Source of the DNA: Ilyonectria destructans
Taxonomy: Eukaryota > Ascomycota > Sordariomycetes > Hypocreales > Nectriaceae
DNA: 64,000 nt
Direction: 5' to 3'
Assembly (NCBI GenBank): GCA_020740775.1
Contig: JAHEWK010000041.1
Location: 124,001 to 188,000, forward strand
The notes beneath the pieces are model-generated. The model saw nothing but the letters and a program-made list of their open reading frames with translations. It made no database searches and was not told where the DNA came from. Positions 1 through 9,670 of the stretch are shown piece after piece. The position numbers were made by a program, and so were the translations under genes. Within the stretch, counting starts at the first letter, position 1, and each line of letters starts with the position of its first letter.

Positions 1-870
1 AACCAGGCCAACACTTCTCTCTGTCCTGTCTCTGAGCTTCCCGAAGCATCTCGGTGACTCTGTTGGAGCGGTTTATCCAGACCATTAGGTTGTGAAGCTT
101 TCCGACTGGGCCTACGTGCGAGTTATTCGAGGTACCTGGATCTACGCCGTCTGTTATGTATTGCTTGATTCTTTCGCGCTACACAAACAGATCACTACAA
201 TGCAGTAAGTTCTCTACCGTGGGCTTGGTGACTCCGAATCGATCGGTGGACTAATACGTTAGTGACAGACTACTTTACTCGCGAAGACCTGATCGTACAA
301 GCTGGACAACTGCAACCCGCCTCATCCTTCTTGCCTGAGAACACGGAGGTGAAGCTTATCTTTAGACTTCGAACCCATGGCGGATGATACAGGAACGCAC
401 TTATATACCCCGCTCGCCCTTTTACGTTCACCTGAGGAAGCTAGAACTTGCTTCAATCGAATGCTTTCCGCAGAGGCTACATGGTTTCCCGAAGCAAATG
501 CCAAGTTTTTTCTTGACGCGGAGCAATAACTTCGTTCAGGTCAGGCTGGTGACTCCCCAGTGTCAAACCAGTCTCACCAGCTACTCTTATCATTGGTTTG
601 TACATGGTTATTGGCTAGATTTGCTTGTAGGGAGGCAACCAGCATCACGCCCTTCAGCAGCTAAAGGGCAATGGCCTGACACTCAACTCTCGATTATTAT
701 GGCTCTTCGCCTTTTAGTCAATATATCGCCAATTAATGCATGCAAGTCGGATGCTCAAGTGCTGAAAAGACTGTGTATTACTCCGTAACTAAGCTTGATA
801 ATATAAATCTATAACCACCTACAAGCAGGTCCGCTCCAAGTAACCGGTACTGGCTAAGATATGGTAAAAT
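1..870. other. No intact gene; degraded sequence
   Basis: No reading frame here has recognisable domains. The only feature I can support is a short stretch (about 640-702) resembling part of the neighbouring ankyrin gene. The rest appears non-coding or too decayed to identify. Confidence 0.5.
640..702 (-). pseudogene. Fragment of an ankyrin-repeat gene
   Basis: About 60 bases, starting agcatcacgcccttcagcag, closely match 1312-1376 inside the downstream ankyrin gene, with small indels and many transition differences. The matching part of the intact gene encodes the TPLILAAAEGRD ankyrin motif. The reading frame is not kept, so this looks like the relic of a paralogous ankyrin gene. The match is short, so confidence is moderate. 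Confidence 0.4.
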
Positions 871-1536
871 TTATAGCAAATGGGTCAATTCCTTATCAAC
901 CTCAAATACCGATGTCAGCGACTGCTTTCCCATCGCGCGGGCAATCTCCTCAAAGGTCCAACAGCAGTCGAGTTTAGCGTCTTTAAGGAGCCCAAGGCGT
1001 TGCATATGTAAAATTGTTTCCAATGCCTCGTCCTCGGGTTGCTGGAGCGCGTAAAAAAGTGCTGTAGCTCCGTCGCAGTCTTCCACATTCACGTCGACCT
1101 GACAGTCCTCCACAAGGTGGGTGATCATGTCGCAACTCCCACTCCTGGCTGCAGCATGAAGCGCGTTAAATCCACATGCTTCTACGTTGGCTCCTTGCCG
1201 AAGAAGCATCTTGGCCGTGTCGACTTGGCCATAGTAGAGAGCCATGAAGAGCGCGGTAATTCCACTGTCCGACTGCTGGTTGATGTCCGAAAAGCCCAAG
1301 AGGACACAGACAACAGCATCGCGCCCTTCAGCAGCAGCTAAAATCAATGGTGTGACGCTCAATTTTCGATTCTTTGGGCGGTAGACAGGTCCATATTGGG
1401 TGTACTCGAAGTCGACCATGGCGCTGATTCCGGGTAACGTGGTGACTTCTTCTTCATCCCAACTGTCTTCTAACTCGTTGAGGATCGCGTGTGTCTTAGT
1501 GTCCAGCGGAAGGGTCTCGGGCCATCCATTTTCCAT
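871..1536 (-). CDS. Ankyrin-repeat protein
   Basis: A 221-aa protein made largely of ankyrin repeats. Repeat-like units run from about residue 65 to 170: TPLILAAAEGRDAVVCVLL, then GITALFMALYYGQVDTAKMLLRQGANV, then NALHAAARSGSCDMITHLVEDCQVDVN, then GATALFYAL. The N-terminus (about 60 residues) is acidic and has no clear domain. There is no signal peptide or membrane segment. Ankyrin repeats mediate protein-protein contacts, and no specific partner can be inferred. The protein is short compared with fungal ankyrin proteins that carry an F-box or NACHT upstream, so it may be a fragment of a longer gene. A related relic lies downstream of its stop at about 640-702. The first ATG of the open frame is taken as the start. 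Confidence 0.65.
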   Translation of the reverse strand: MENGWPETLPLDTKTHAILNELEDSWDEEEVTTLPGISAMVDFEYTQYGPVYRPKNRKLSVTPLILAAAEGRDAVVCVLLGFSDINQQSDSGITALFMALYYGQVDTAKMLLRQGANVEACGFNALHAAARSGSCDMITHLVEDCQVDVNVEDCDGATALFYALQQPEDEALETILHMQRLGLLKDAKLDCCWTFEEIARAMGKQSLTSVFEVDKELTHLL

Positions 1537-2693
1537 ATTGCAAGCTTCTTATACTCGATTCAGTAGTGCCTCGGCCTTGCAAATCGTATTACGGATTCTT
1601 AGTGCCTCCGCGGTGAATTTGGGGTTATGCGTGCGTAAAGTATACAGAATCCTCTGGAGCCTGTTAGACGGGTAGGTTTGGTTCGCCCTGATTAATGTCA
1701 TTGCGGCCTGCTAGGTTGGAGGAAGCGTTGACTGGAGAGGCGTTGATTAAGTTGGGAGAACCGTTGTTTATATAGACGATTTAGTTGTTCGTTCGCCATA
1801 CTAGGTTGGCTCTACGCCGCCTGATCAGGTATGCCTTGCCGTCTTGTCAGTCCAGGGAGATCTATCTTAACCCAATGATCAGCAGGTCACAAGAGTAACC
1901 TAGGCCCACAAAGGGGTTGGCTGAAAGTTTAGTCGACGTATGAGGATGGTATAGCCATGAGCTACGTCATCCCACTGTATAGGAGATCTTCTGTAGCCGC
2001 TATCTCAAGAACCTAGTGTGGCTATACAGCTACACGAGATGGATATTTCGACGGTTATTGGTTAGGCTAAGATCTCAACCTGGCCTACTGTACAAAGGCT
2101 ACAGATGCTGTAACCTCAGAACTCTACTAGAGTTCATTTTCCTGCCCCACTTTCCGGGGATAGAGTTCATTTTCCAGTACCCTACCCGTTGGCATTGGTC
2201 CCGAGGTTGGCAGGCGGCTTGCCCCACAATGCCAACGGGTAGTAGAATTCCATTATACTCAGCCAATGAACATGAAGAACTTAGCCACATTTCCACCAGC
2301 CACTCCATCAGCCACTATACTAGACCAGCAGTTATTACTCTGATTCCCACGCCAGCAGCTCTGAGGAACTGCAGTTAATAACGCTCAATTATTAAAATGA
2401 ACTACAATTCCTAATAGCTACCTCTCTTCAATATAATCCCATTTAGGATAAAAATAGAGAGCAGATCAAGGAAGAAGAACATTAAAAGAAGAAGAAGAAT
2501 GAAGATAAGTAGAAAAAGCAAGTCGAAAGATTATATAAGAAACGCGACATGGGTTAATATCACGAACGAGTCGCGTATCTTGCAATCCAAAAAGACAATG
2601 TGTATAGAGCTCTCCAGGAAACAGCCATCGTCAAGAATAAGATCCCTCTTTTCCGACTAAGAATGGAGCCATTCATCTATCTTTTACAGTACA
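1537..2693. other. Intergenic; one palindrome, probable 5' part of a broken gene at its right end
   Basis: No complete gene. A perfect 16-bp inverted repeat lies at 2182-2242, and a short duplicated motif (tagagttcattttcc) occurs near 2130 and 2160. The last 60 bases before 2693 stay open in the frame that continues beyond the LTR into the OrsD-like fragment, so they may be its original upstream coding sequence. Confidence 0.4.
2182..2242. repeat. Perfect 16-bp inverted repeat (hairpin)
   Basis: The arms are ctacccgttggcattg (2182-2197) and its exact reverse complement (2227-2242), separated by a GC-rich 29-base loop that itself contains a ggcaggc/gcttgcc partial pairing. It could be a MITE end, a relic of a terminal hairpin, or chance. 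No flanking target duplication was found. Confidence 0.6.
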
Positions 2694-2986
2694 TGTCACA
2701 CTGAATGGATAGGATCACGATGATGATGATGAAAGCTCTTGATTTCTAGCTAAGGGACGGGCCTAGAGCCCGTCTTTTATACATGATGAAGACGGCTGCT
2801 GCCGGAGGCGGCAGTCCGTCGCCGCCGCACAGGAGCCGGGACCCTGTGGATCCCGGGGACCGGGATCGTGGTTGTAGGGCCGGCGATGTGGTCTGAGATA
2901 ACAGGAGATAGAAAGGAAAGTCGCGTTGTCTAGGAAAGCCGGAAATGAGGTTATCATGCGTCTCAGGATGACCCCGAAATGTGACA
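2694..2986. mobile_element. Solo LTR inserted near the start of the OrsD-like gene
   Basis: A 293-bp segment begins TGTCACA and ends TGTGACA, with canonical TG...CA ends and short terminal inverted repeats. It is flanked by a perfect 5-bp direct repeat GTACA (2689-2693 and 2987-2991), the length typical of Ty1/Copia or Gypsy insertions. The interior is GC-rich with local palindromes and has no coding capacity. Its last 20 bases resemble the end of the LTR at 53347-53526, suggesting a related family. Removing it rejoins an open frame into the zinc-finger fragment that follows. Confidence 0.75.
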
Positions 2987-3707
2987 GTACAGTATCGGGT
3001 TGTGGTGTGCAAAATATGCGGCTTCGCGTGCGTGTCAGACGAAGTCGTTACACATCTGCGGGTTAGACACCGCGATCTACCACCAGCAGAAAGGCGCAAG
3101 ATAGCCGAGGAGGTTAGGAAAATGCCTAACATCATTCGAGATCAACAAGGGCTTTCCGACAGCCGACCCGATTCCCTACCTCAGGTCAAAAGTGTCCTTA
3201 CATTGCTCGCCAAAGTAAGAGGATTCTGGCACACCATCGTACAATCCATCATTGTCTTAACCCAAACGGCCGAGGGAGACTAAGCTAGGGTTCACCACAG
3301 CTAGAGTCGGAAGTACTATCCTGGCGCTCGGGGGTCTAGTGTCAATGCTTCTTCCCCTCAAGAGCAGCGAGTGGATGGTTCGAGATTGGCCCGAAGATGA
3401 GCACATCCAAGCCGCTAAAGCATCCGCTTGCACTAAAACCGTCCTCTCTAGCCGTCTCCACATTAAAGCCTATTACATTGACGCTAGAGATGCGCACACA
3501 TCTAACGTAGGTGCTGGAGCGAGAGTAGAAATACTTGGATGCACAGGCCCAGCCGCAGGTGCGGAGCAAGGCCCTTGGTGACAGTTCCTTCGCAACCATA
3601 AGTCCTTGGCTTGAGCGTACTCGATGGCATATCGTCTACTAGAATGTTCGGCGGGATATCTTGCGGGCGATGATGCAGCTACCTAGTAGCGGAGTTTGCC
3701 CGTTCAG
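2987..3707 (+). pseudogene. OrsD-like (PF12013/DUF3505 type) gene, N-terminal fragment
   Basis: The frame starting near 2990 encodes a C2H2-like motif: CKICGFACVSDEVVTHLRVRH (Cys-x2-Cys...His-x4-His), followed by an R/K-rich helix and MPNIIRDQ. This matches the pattern I know for the N-terminus of fungal OrsD-like (formerly DUF3505) proteins. These belong to large, often mobile or telomere-linked families of unclear function. The frame degenerates after about 3290. The upstream side is cut by the solo LTR at 2694-2986 and the downstream side by the hAT element at 3716. The later part of the same gene appears to resume at 12199. It cannot make a full protein. Confidence 0.6.
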
Positions 3708-3724
3708 AATAGCAGCAGTGTGTC

Positions 3725-3753
3725 CAACAACCAAGGAAGGAAGGAAGGATTTT
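3725..3753. repeat. Left target-site duplication of the LINE
   Basis: The sequence caacaaccaag followed by aagg repeats and gatttt (3725-3753) recurs at 9373-9400 with a one-base difference in the aagg run. The pair brackets the LINE and lies inside the hAT left end. The length, about 28 bp, is plausible for target-primed reverse transcription. Confidence 0.7.
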
Positions 3754-4018
3754 ATTTCGCCCGGGGGGACACACCCCAGAGGGCCTTTGCGCTAAGCTAT
3801 TTTCGTTTCGTACAGTTCTTCCATAATCACCCGGAGCCCCAAAATTTCACTTTTACTAACTGGTCCAATCTGGTGTATATGTCGTGACAGGCCTGCTTGA
3901 AGGCCAATTTCCCCAAGTGTTCAGCATCCTATCCTCAGCAGCTGAAGCCCGGTCTGTCAAAATGAGACTGTATGATGTTAGTAGGGATTGACCTGCATAG
4001 TTAGTGTGCCTGAGGCTT

Positions 4019-7000
4019 CTAGTCCATGTTAAGCCTCCCCGTTGCAATGGCAAATTTGATCGTTGCCCGTACTGCCCGCATATCTGGTGCCCATTTGTCA
4101 TCGTCAGACGCTGCCTTTCCTCCCAAGAAGAACGAGAGGTTTCCCATCTTTGTTTGTGGGCATTTCAGCACGCCTTCCCGTTGCTTTGTCCACTTTGTGC
4201 ATCTGAATAGAAAATGCGCAACTGTCTCGGATGCTTGACCACATTCGCACATATCCGATTCCACTGCGCCGATGTTGTGCAGAAAGCTATTTAGTCTTGC
4301 CATTCCGGTGCGGAGCTGGACCAGCACCTCTGCTTCTTTCCTCTTCAGCAGGTCATATAGAGTACGGGTATGCTTGCCAGGTAGTGCCGTGTCTATCATC
4401 TTCGAGTATTTCCCGATTCTTCCCGGCGATGTCGTTGGTTGCCGCTGCTTGGTTATGGCTAGTCTTATCCTCGTGGATCTTGCTTGATACGGCGGCTTAT
4501 CTGGTCTGCATTCACTTTCAGTGGCCCTCCGGGCTGCTGCTTTGGCTTTTGGTCCTAGTGCGAAGTCTTCCTCTCCTGCTGGAACCCACATCATCTGGAG
4601 AGAGTTGCCCTCGTCTTCAAGACGGTTGACATGCTTGTAGATTTGCCGAATGGTCTGTTGACCGGACTGTTGTCGCGGCCGCCGTATGGCTTCTAGTGCG
4701 GAGCGGTTGCTCGTCATGACGATGATATTCCGTCGACGCAGTCCGAATGGCATGCATCTCAGGGCCATCTCTATAGCTCCCAGCTCGGCTATGTATGGGT
4801 TCAGCTCCTCCCTCGACCCGAGAGTGATAGAGTAGCTGGCCACATCCTCGTCAGCATTGTTGATCGCCGTATCTCGTACGACACCTCCCATGCCTACCAT
4901 GCCCCTTCTCTGTGAGGAGCAGGTGGCAATGACTATGCCGTCCACCCTATTTGCTGCTTCCACCGCTCTCTCCCGGTCAGGGTCGCACGACACCAAGATA
5001 CGATCTCGCCATGGCGGTAGCGCGTATTCTCGAATGATCTCCATTCGTTCAGTGGCTGTCTCCCCTTGTATCTGAGCAATCCTCTGCATCGGCGATACGA
5101 ATCGGCGATACACTTTCACCTTCAGTGTCGCCAACGGGTGTGTCCTGGGAAGGGTCCGGAGGTTGATCCAAAACCTTGTTGCCGCTTGCGCATGCCGTTC
5201 TTGCACCGGTTGGATGCTAGCTTCGGCCTCGGCCACCGCTGTTGCCACGGTCCGGAAAGCTCCCGTGATCGCCTGTGCTCCAACCATCTGTGCTTTGTCC
5301 AGCCAAGCGGCTTCTCTAATGCCGCATGAGTGCGCCCACACGCTAGACGCATAGTCCATGGTGGGAGCCACTGTTGCTACGAACAGTTGTCTCGCCGTCC
5401 GCGGTGACAACATTTTCAGTCTTTTCAAACACATAGCGGCCGAGAGCCCCTTTGCGGCAGCTTTAGCTATGTGTTCCTTGTATCGTAGTTTCGCGTCCAT
5501 GACCACTCCCAGGATCTTGGCGCTGGTCTTGGGCTTGACTACTTTTCCTTTGATCATGAACGGTTTGTCGCTGGTACGCGCGGCGTTTCGCGTGAAATGC
5601 ACGATGGCCGTTTTGTCTCCGTTAAACGTCGCACCGCTCCGTCTTTCCCAGCCCAGTGCTTCGTCTATAATTGATTGGATGCCGGCTCGATTCTCCTCCG
5701 CTGTTGGTCCCACCACCCAGGCTGAGTAGTCGTCCACGAATGCCATCGAGCCACCTCTTGCGTTGATTCTTCTCTGCACCAAATCTGCATTGAAGAACAG
5801 GAACAACACCGGCGACAGCGGTGATCCTTGCGGGAGACCTGCCTGTGGCAACTCCCGTAGCTGTGACGTGTGCCCATTTACCACCACGGTGGCCATTCGT
5901 CCAGAGCAGAAGGCGTCAATCCATCTCACCAGTCCACCAGGTATGCCTCTCGCCTTCAGCCTCTCCAGTAGTCGTTCTTTGAACACTCCATTGTAAGCGC
6001 CTTTGACGTCGAAACTGATCAGACTGAGCACCCTGCCGGCCCTCCATGCCTTATAGATCTGCTCCTGCAGCAGTATCAGTGCTTGTTCGGCTGACCTTCG
6101 CTTCCTTGCCCCGAAGTGGTTTGCGGGCAGCAATCCATAGCTTTCCACTACATAGGATATCCGCTCTGCAACGACTGCCTCGAGTATCTTGCCCAGTGTT
6201 GACAGCAGCGATATCGGTCTCCATGCCTTGGCCACTGTGTAGTCTCCCTTGTCTGCTTTCTTTAGCGGGATAATCTTCGCGCTCCTCCACTGGTGGGGTA
6301 CCACACCATCCCTGAGGGATGTGTCGAAGAGGTGCAAGACACGGTATCTAACCACTGGCCAAAGCTGTTTCCACACCATTGCTGGCAGACCATCCTCTCC
6401 AGGCGCTTTCCAAGGTTTCGCTGCTATCACTTTTTCTTCAACTTCCTCCATGGTGAGGTCTGGCATGTGCACTTCCGTCCGTTGCGGTCGGTCGCCTTCA
6501 TCTTCAATCCTGGCCGGCAACGGCGGGAAGAACGTGCTGAATAGCTCCTCTGCCTGCTCCACCCTATCTACAGTGGTGGAGCCGTCTTGTCTCTTCAAAG
6601 GGGGCACCCTATCGTCCATGATGTCCTTTCCAGGTTTCAAATACTTGGCTGCCTTCCATATGTTGACATCTTCTGCTAGGAACTCGTCCCAGTGCAGTTT
6701 CTTCTGTTTCCGGATGGCATCATGGTACTCCTTGGATGCTTCCTTGGCCCGTCCTTCCAGGTCGGGCCTCACCTGACCTGCTCGCCGCTGTGCCCTAGCC
6801 TGATTCCGCCAGAACGTGTACACCCGCCGAAGTCTCGTCAAATCCTTCGTCCACCAGCACTTCGCGTACGGTACTGGTTGTGCTCGGGGCGTCAGCTCGT
6901 GGATCGCCTCGAGGATGACCCTCATTAACTGGTCTGTCTGTTCCTGCACGCCGACAGTCCAGGGAAGCTCTTGGAGATTGTCCTCCACCTTGGTTCTAAT

Positions 7001-7780
7001 TGCTGTCCATGGTGCATTCTTGAACAACAGTCTTTCCGTGACAATCCGATCAGGCCTCGCGAGATCGAACGTCGTTTGGATCGCCCGGTGGTCCGATCCG
7101 TGTTCTGTCGGGTGTATGGAGCGCGTCACCATTTCGTCTGCCACCTCCGCCGTCGCCAGCACCAGGTCGATTGTGCTTTCCTTGTCGGGGCCTTGCCGTG
7201 TCTTTGTGCCTCTCGGGAGGAGGCTGCAAAGACCGTGTTCGTTCATGAGGTCGATGATCGGTTCGGCCTCGCCTTGCCTTGCTAAGGCCACGTCGTCTCC
7301 TCCCCATAGCCGGTCGTGTTGGTTAAAATCTCCGGCCAGTATGACGTCCACCGCCATCCCTGTCCTGCTCCTGAGGTCGAGGATCACCTGGTGCAGGGTA
7401 TGGCATGTATTTCGAAGAGCCTGGGGCTTGCGTCCCGGCACATACACTGACACAACCAACATTATTCGGTCCGGAAGTCGTATGGCTGCTGCTGTCAAGT
7501 CCGGGGACTGTATTGGTACTTGGTTGGCCTCCAAGTCCCTATTCACCCACAACATGCTCCGGATCGGCCATCTGCCATCTCTCCAAATCGTAGGGACCAT
7601 TTTAATCCATCTGGGATGCCCCATAGGGACTGTTAATAGTTTGCCGTCACTTTTCCATGCTGGTGGTTCTTGGACCGCCACAACTGCAAAATCTTGGAGT
7701 CGCGTATCGTTCATTAGGCTCTCATGTACCGTGTCCTGTTTTCTTACATTCAGTTGAATTACCTGGAATATCCTACTCAT
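4019..7780 (-). CDS. LINE ORF2: endonuclease / reverse transcriptase / RNase H-like
   Basis: About 1253 aa starting at the ATG at 7780 (MSRIFQV); the open frame continues upstream only as a shadow of ORF1. The N-terminal part is an AP-like endonuclease/exonuclease/phosphatase domain (IQLNVRK, VAVQEPP, LAGDFNQHDRLWGG, IDLVLA, EHGSDHRAI). The middle part is a reverse transcriptase (WRPISLLSTLGK, SFDVKGAYNGV, GLPQGSPLSP and the catalytic FVDD at about residue 681). Next comes an RNase H-like region in which the usual central Asp is replaced (VMTSNRSALEAI), which I recall as common in fungal Tad1 elements. The C-terminus has a CxC...H...C zinc-ribbon-like motif (MCECGQASETVAHFLFRC). It would nick target DNA and copy the LINE RNA. 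No stops or frameshifts are visible. Confidence 0.92.
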   Translation of the reverse strand: MSRIFQVIQLNVRKQDTVHESLMNDTRLQDFAVVAVQEPPAWKSDGKLLTVPMGHPRWIKMVPTIWRDGRWPIRSMLWVNRDLEANQVPIQSPDLTAAAIRLPDRIMLVVSVYVPGRKPQALRNTCHTLHQVILDLRSRTGMAVDVILAGDFNQHDRLWGGDDVALARQGEAEPIIDLMNEHGLCSLLPRGTKTRQGPDKESTIDLVLATAEVADEMVTRSIHPTEHGSDHRAIQTTFDLARPDRIVTERLLFKNAPWTAIRTKVEDNLQELPWTVGVQEQTDQLMRVILEAIHELTPRAQPVPYAKCWWTKDLTRLRRVYTFWRNQARAQRRAGQVRPDLEGRAKEASKEYHDAIRKQKKLHWDEFLAEDVNIWKAAKYLKPGKDIMDDRVPPLKRQDGSTTVDRVEQAEELFSTFFPPLPARIEDEGDRPQRTEVHMPDLTMEEVEEKVIAAKPWKAPGEDGLPAMVWKQLWPVVRYRVLHLFDTSLRDGVVPHQWRSAKIIPLKKADKGDYTVAKAWRPISLLSTLGKILEAVVAERISYVVESYGLLPANHFGARKRRSAEQALILLQEQIYKAWRAGRVLSLISFDVKGAYNGVFKERLLERLKARGIPGGLVRWIDAFCSGRMATVVVNGHTSQLRELPQAGLPQGSPLSPVLFLFFNADLVQRRINARGGSMAFVDDYSAWVVGPTAEENRAGIQSIIDEALGWERRSGATFNGDKTAIVHFTRNAARTSDKPFMIKGKVVKPKTSAKILGVVMDAKLRYKEHIAKAAAKGLSAAMCLKRLKMLSPRTARQLFVATVAPTMDYASSVWAHSCGIREAAWLDKAQMVGAQAITGAFRTVATAVAEAEASIQPVQERHAQAATRFWINLRTLPRTHPLATLKVKVYRRFVSPMQRIAQIQGETATERMEIIREYALPPWRDRILVSCDPDRERAVEAANRVDGIVIATCSSQRRGMVGMGGVVRDTAINNADEDVASYSITLGSREELNPYIAELGAIEMALRCMPFGLRRRNIIVMTSNRSALEAIRRPRQQSGQQTIRQIYKHVNRLEDEGNSLQMMWVPAGEEDFALGPKAKAAARRATESECRPDKPPYQARSTRIRLAITKQRQPTTSPGRIGKYSKMIDTALPGKHTRTLYDLLKRKEAEVLVQLRTGMARLNSFLHNIGAVESDMCECGQASETVAHFLFRCTKWTKQREGVLKCPQTKMGNLSFFLGGKAASDDDKWAPDMRAVRATIKFAIATGRLNMD

Positions 7781-9083
7781 GCCGAGTAGGGTAGAGTTTC
7801 GGGCAGCTTCGACTGAACGACTCGTGCGGTCCACCACAGGGTACGCACTTGGGTACCTGCGTCTGGCACTCACTATGATGGTGGCCTTCGGCAGCGCACC
7901 TCGCACATACCCGATTCTTGCTGCACGAGAAAGCCTTGTGGCCGAGCTCCTGGCAGTTATAGCATTGTATCGGTCCGGTTCTCCGCTCGAACATGCTGGT
8001 ATAAGCCGATTCACCGGCTGCAAGGAAGTAGCGTTCCTGTAAGAGTCTCCTGGCATCACTGTTTTTGGTGAGGTATACCACCATGGATCCATATGCCTTT
8101 GCGTTATCCCTGCGACTCAACCAGACCATCTTGGCAATCTGGACTTCATTCTCTTGGCCCAAGGCTTCCATTGCTCCAGGAAGGACCTTGCCTTCCTGGT
8201 CGAGAACGGCGGTACGGTTGATATTGTCAACTTTGACTGGGTACAGTTGGTCACGAAGGACTCTCGCACCTGGAGCCTTCTTGACCTCAATAATGGTCTT
8301 GATCTTCTTCAGTTCTTCCTCGTTCCTACCGATGACCCTCAGGCGGTTGGCATTTCGTCCATCTCTGGTCACTGCAACACATCGCCAACTAGGTTGGTCG
8401 CTAGATGTTCGCATTTCCTGTTCAATGGTCCTGCGAAGCACTGCTGGTGTAGTATCTCCGATATGATCCTCGGGCACCCTGGATGTGTCTACCGTGCAGA
8501 ACACCGGTTCCGGGGTTGCCGATCGAACCGTGGATGGGGTTTGAGTGGTAATACTAATAGGCGTCATCCTGGCAGCATCTGCATATGTCTGACTAGGCGA
8601 TCTTGCTGCATGAGCATTGGTCAAGGTGTCCAGCTGTAGCCGGGTCTGCTCCAACTCGCTGCAAACCAGGGTGAGCTGCTCTCGAGCCTGTGACAATTCT
8701 TGCGCCATCTGGGCCGTGGTCCTAGTGACTTCCTCAGCCATGCGGTCGCTAAGTTTTGTAAACTCGAGCTGAAACTCTGCCTTCATTGCTTCCATTCTTT
8801 GATTGAAATCCTGTTCCAGGAGTAGTTTCAAACCCTGGATCGCCTCGGTCATGCTGCCAGCTGCCTTAGGCGTGGTTCTTTTCTTAGTTCGCGTATGACT
8901 CAGAGCTCCCTCGCTGCTCTCCTCCTCCTGCCATTCCATATCGCCTTTTTGCTGCTCGGACTCTAATGCCCTCGTCGTTCTGGTCCTTTTACGCAGGGGA
9001 CGATAATATCCCCCGCCCGGAACATCCGGTTCGCCTTCCATGACGACAATGACGTCTGAAGCGGGGTTCGCAACGCCAGACAT
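7773..9083 (-). CDS. LINE ORF1: gag-like RNA-binding protein
   Basis: A 436-aa protein. The N-terminus is charged, with a basic RPLRKRTRTTR stretch. Residues of about 75-160 form a probable coiled coil (MTEAIQGLKLLLEQ to LEQTRLQLDTL), and a central RNA-binding-type region follows. The C-terminus has two CCHC zinc knuckles (CYNCQELGHKAFSC and CARCAAEGHHHSEC, both C-x2-C-x4-H-x4-C) and a third variant knuckle (CVPCGGPHESFSRSC). This is the usual ORF1 make-up of Tad1-like LINEs, thought to form the ribonucleoprotein particle. Its stop overlaps the ORF2 start in the eight bases ATGAGTAG, implying translational coupling. Confidence 0.9.
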   Translation of the reverse strand: MSGVANPASDVIVVMEGEPDVPGGGYYRPLRKRTRTTRALESEQQKGDMEWQEEESSEGALSHTRTKKRTTPKAAGSMTEAIQGLKLLLEQDFNQRMEAMKAEFQLEFTKLSDRMAEEVTRTTAQMAQELSQAREQLTLVCSELEQTRLQLDTLTNAHAARSPSQTYADAARMTPISITTQTPSTVRSATPEPVFCTVDTSRVPEDHIGDTTPAVLRRTIEQEMRTSSDQPSWRCVAVTRDGRNANRLRVIGRNEEELKKIKTIIEVKKAPGARVLRDQLYPVKVDNINRTAVLDQEGKVLPGAMEALGQENEVQIAKMVWLSRRDNAKAYGSMVVYLTKNSDARRLLQERYFLAAGESAYTSMFERRTGPIQCYNCQELGHKAFSCSKNRVCARCAAEGHHHSECQTQVPKCVPCGGPHESFSRSCPKLYPTRHE

Positions 9084-9670
9084 CCACCAAAGGCCTGAAT
9101 CTCCGCCAAGCGGCTACCGGGTAGGTATTTCTGTTGGAGATCACAAGTGTGAGGCGACCAAGTCGGTGGCAAAGGTGCGGAAGAAGGTGGAAGAAGGTGG
9201 AACATTCCACAGAGAGCGTGCCTGTACATAAATAGTAGTTCTCCTACTGCACATGTAGAGAGAATGAAGTAATCTGCATCTTCTCATTTCAACAATTTCA
9301 AAAGTTATAAAGAAGATAAATCACGTCTTGAGTAAGGTAATAGAGGTTTTTCGAGTCTCTCAGATGCGGTCCCAACAACCAAGAAGGAAGGAAGGATTTT
9401 TCGATGTAACTCCCAACAACCAAGGTACTTGACTTGGTTGGTTGGGATTGGTTGATTACGTAACAACCAAGTAAAGCAAAGACGGTCTTCAACCAAGCAA
9501 AGCAAGACCCCTTCGCTTACTCGGGTTTACTTGAGGTTACTCGACTGCATTTCCGTTTTAGGCAAGGTCGTTGCGAAACCCCCTTTTTTTGTTGAGGTCG
9601 CGACAGGAGGCTGCAGCCCGATCAATTTGTCCCATGTCATTTGCTGCACAGTCCAAATCCCAAGTCAATA

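Larger units (their letters stand above)
3754..9372 (-). mobile_element. Full-length Tad1-clade LINE retrotransposon
   Basis: This non-LTR retrotransposon lies on the minus strand with two overlapping ORFs: ORF1 gag-like (7773-9083) and ORF2 endonuclease-RT (4019-7780). The 5' UTR is about 290 bases. The 3' UTR is about 265 bases and ends in an A-rich GAAATAAAA-type junction. It is flanked by an approximately 28-bp target-site duplication (3725-3753 and 9373-9400). Both ORFs are open, so it looks complete and possibly recent. It inserted into the left end of the hAT element. Confidence 0.85.

Noticed and set aside
2746..3135. 129-aa minus-strand frame over the solo LTR
   Set aside because: It spans an LTR and the antisense of the OrsD-like fragment; no domain.
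6816..7757. 313-aa plus-strand frame inside LINE ORF2
   Set aside because: Shadow of the ORF2 coding sequence; no domain signature.
7781..8092. Upstream in-frame extension of LINE ORF2
   Set aside because: It overlaps ORF1 in another frame and looks like the antisense of nothing known. The MSRIFQV start with the ATGAGTAG overlap is a better start.
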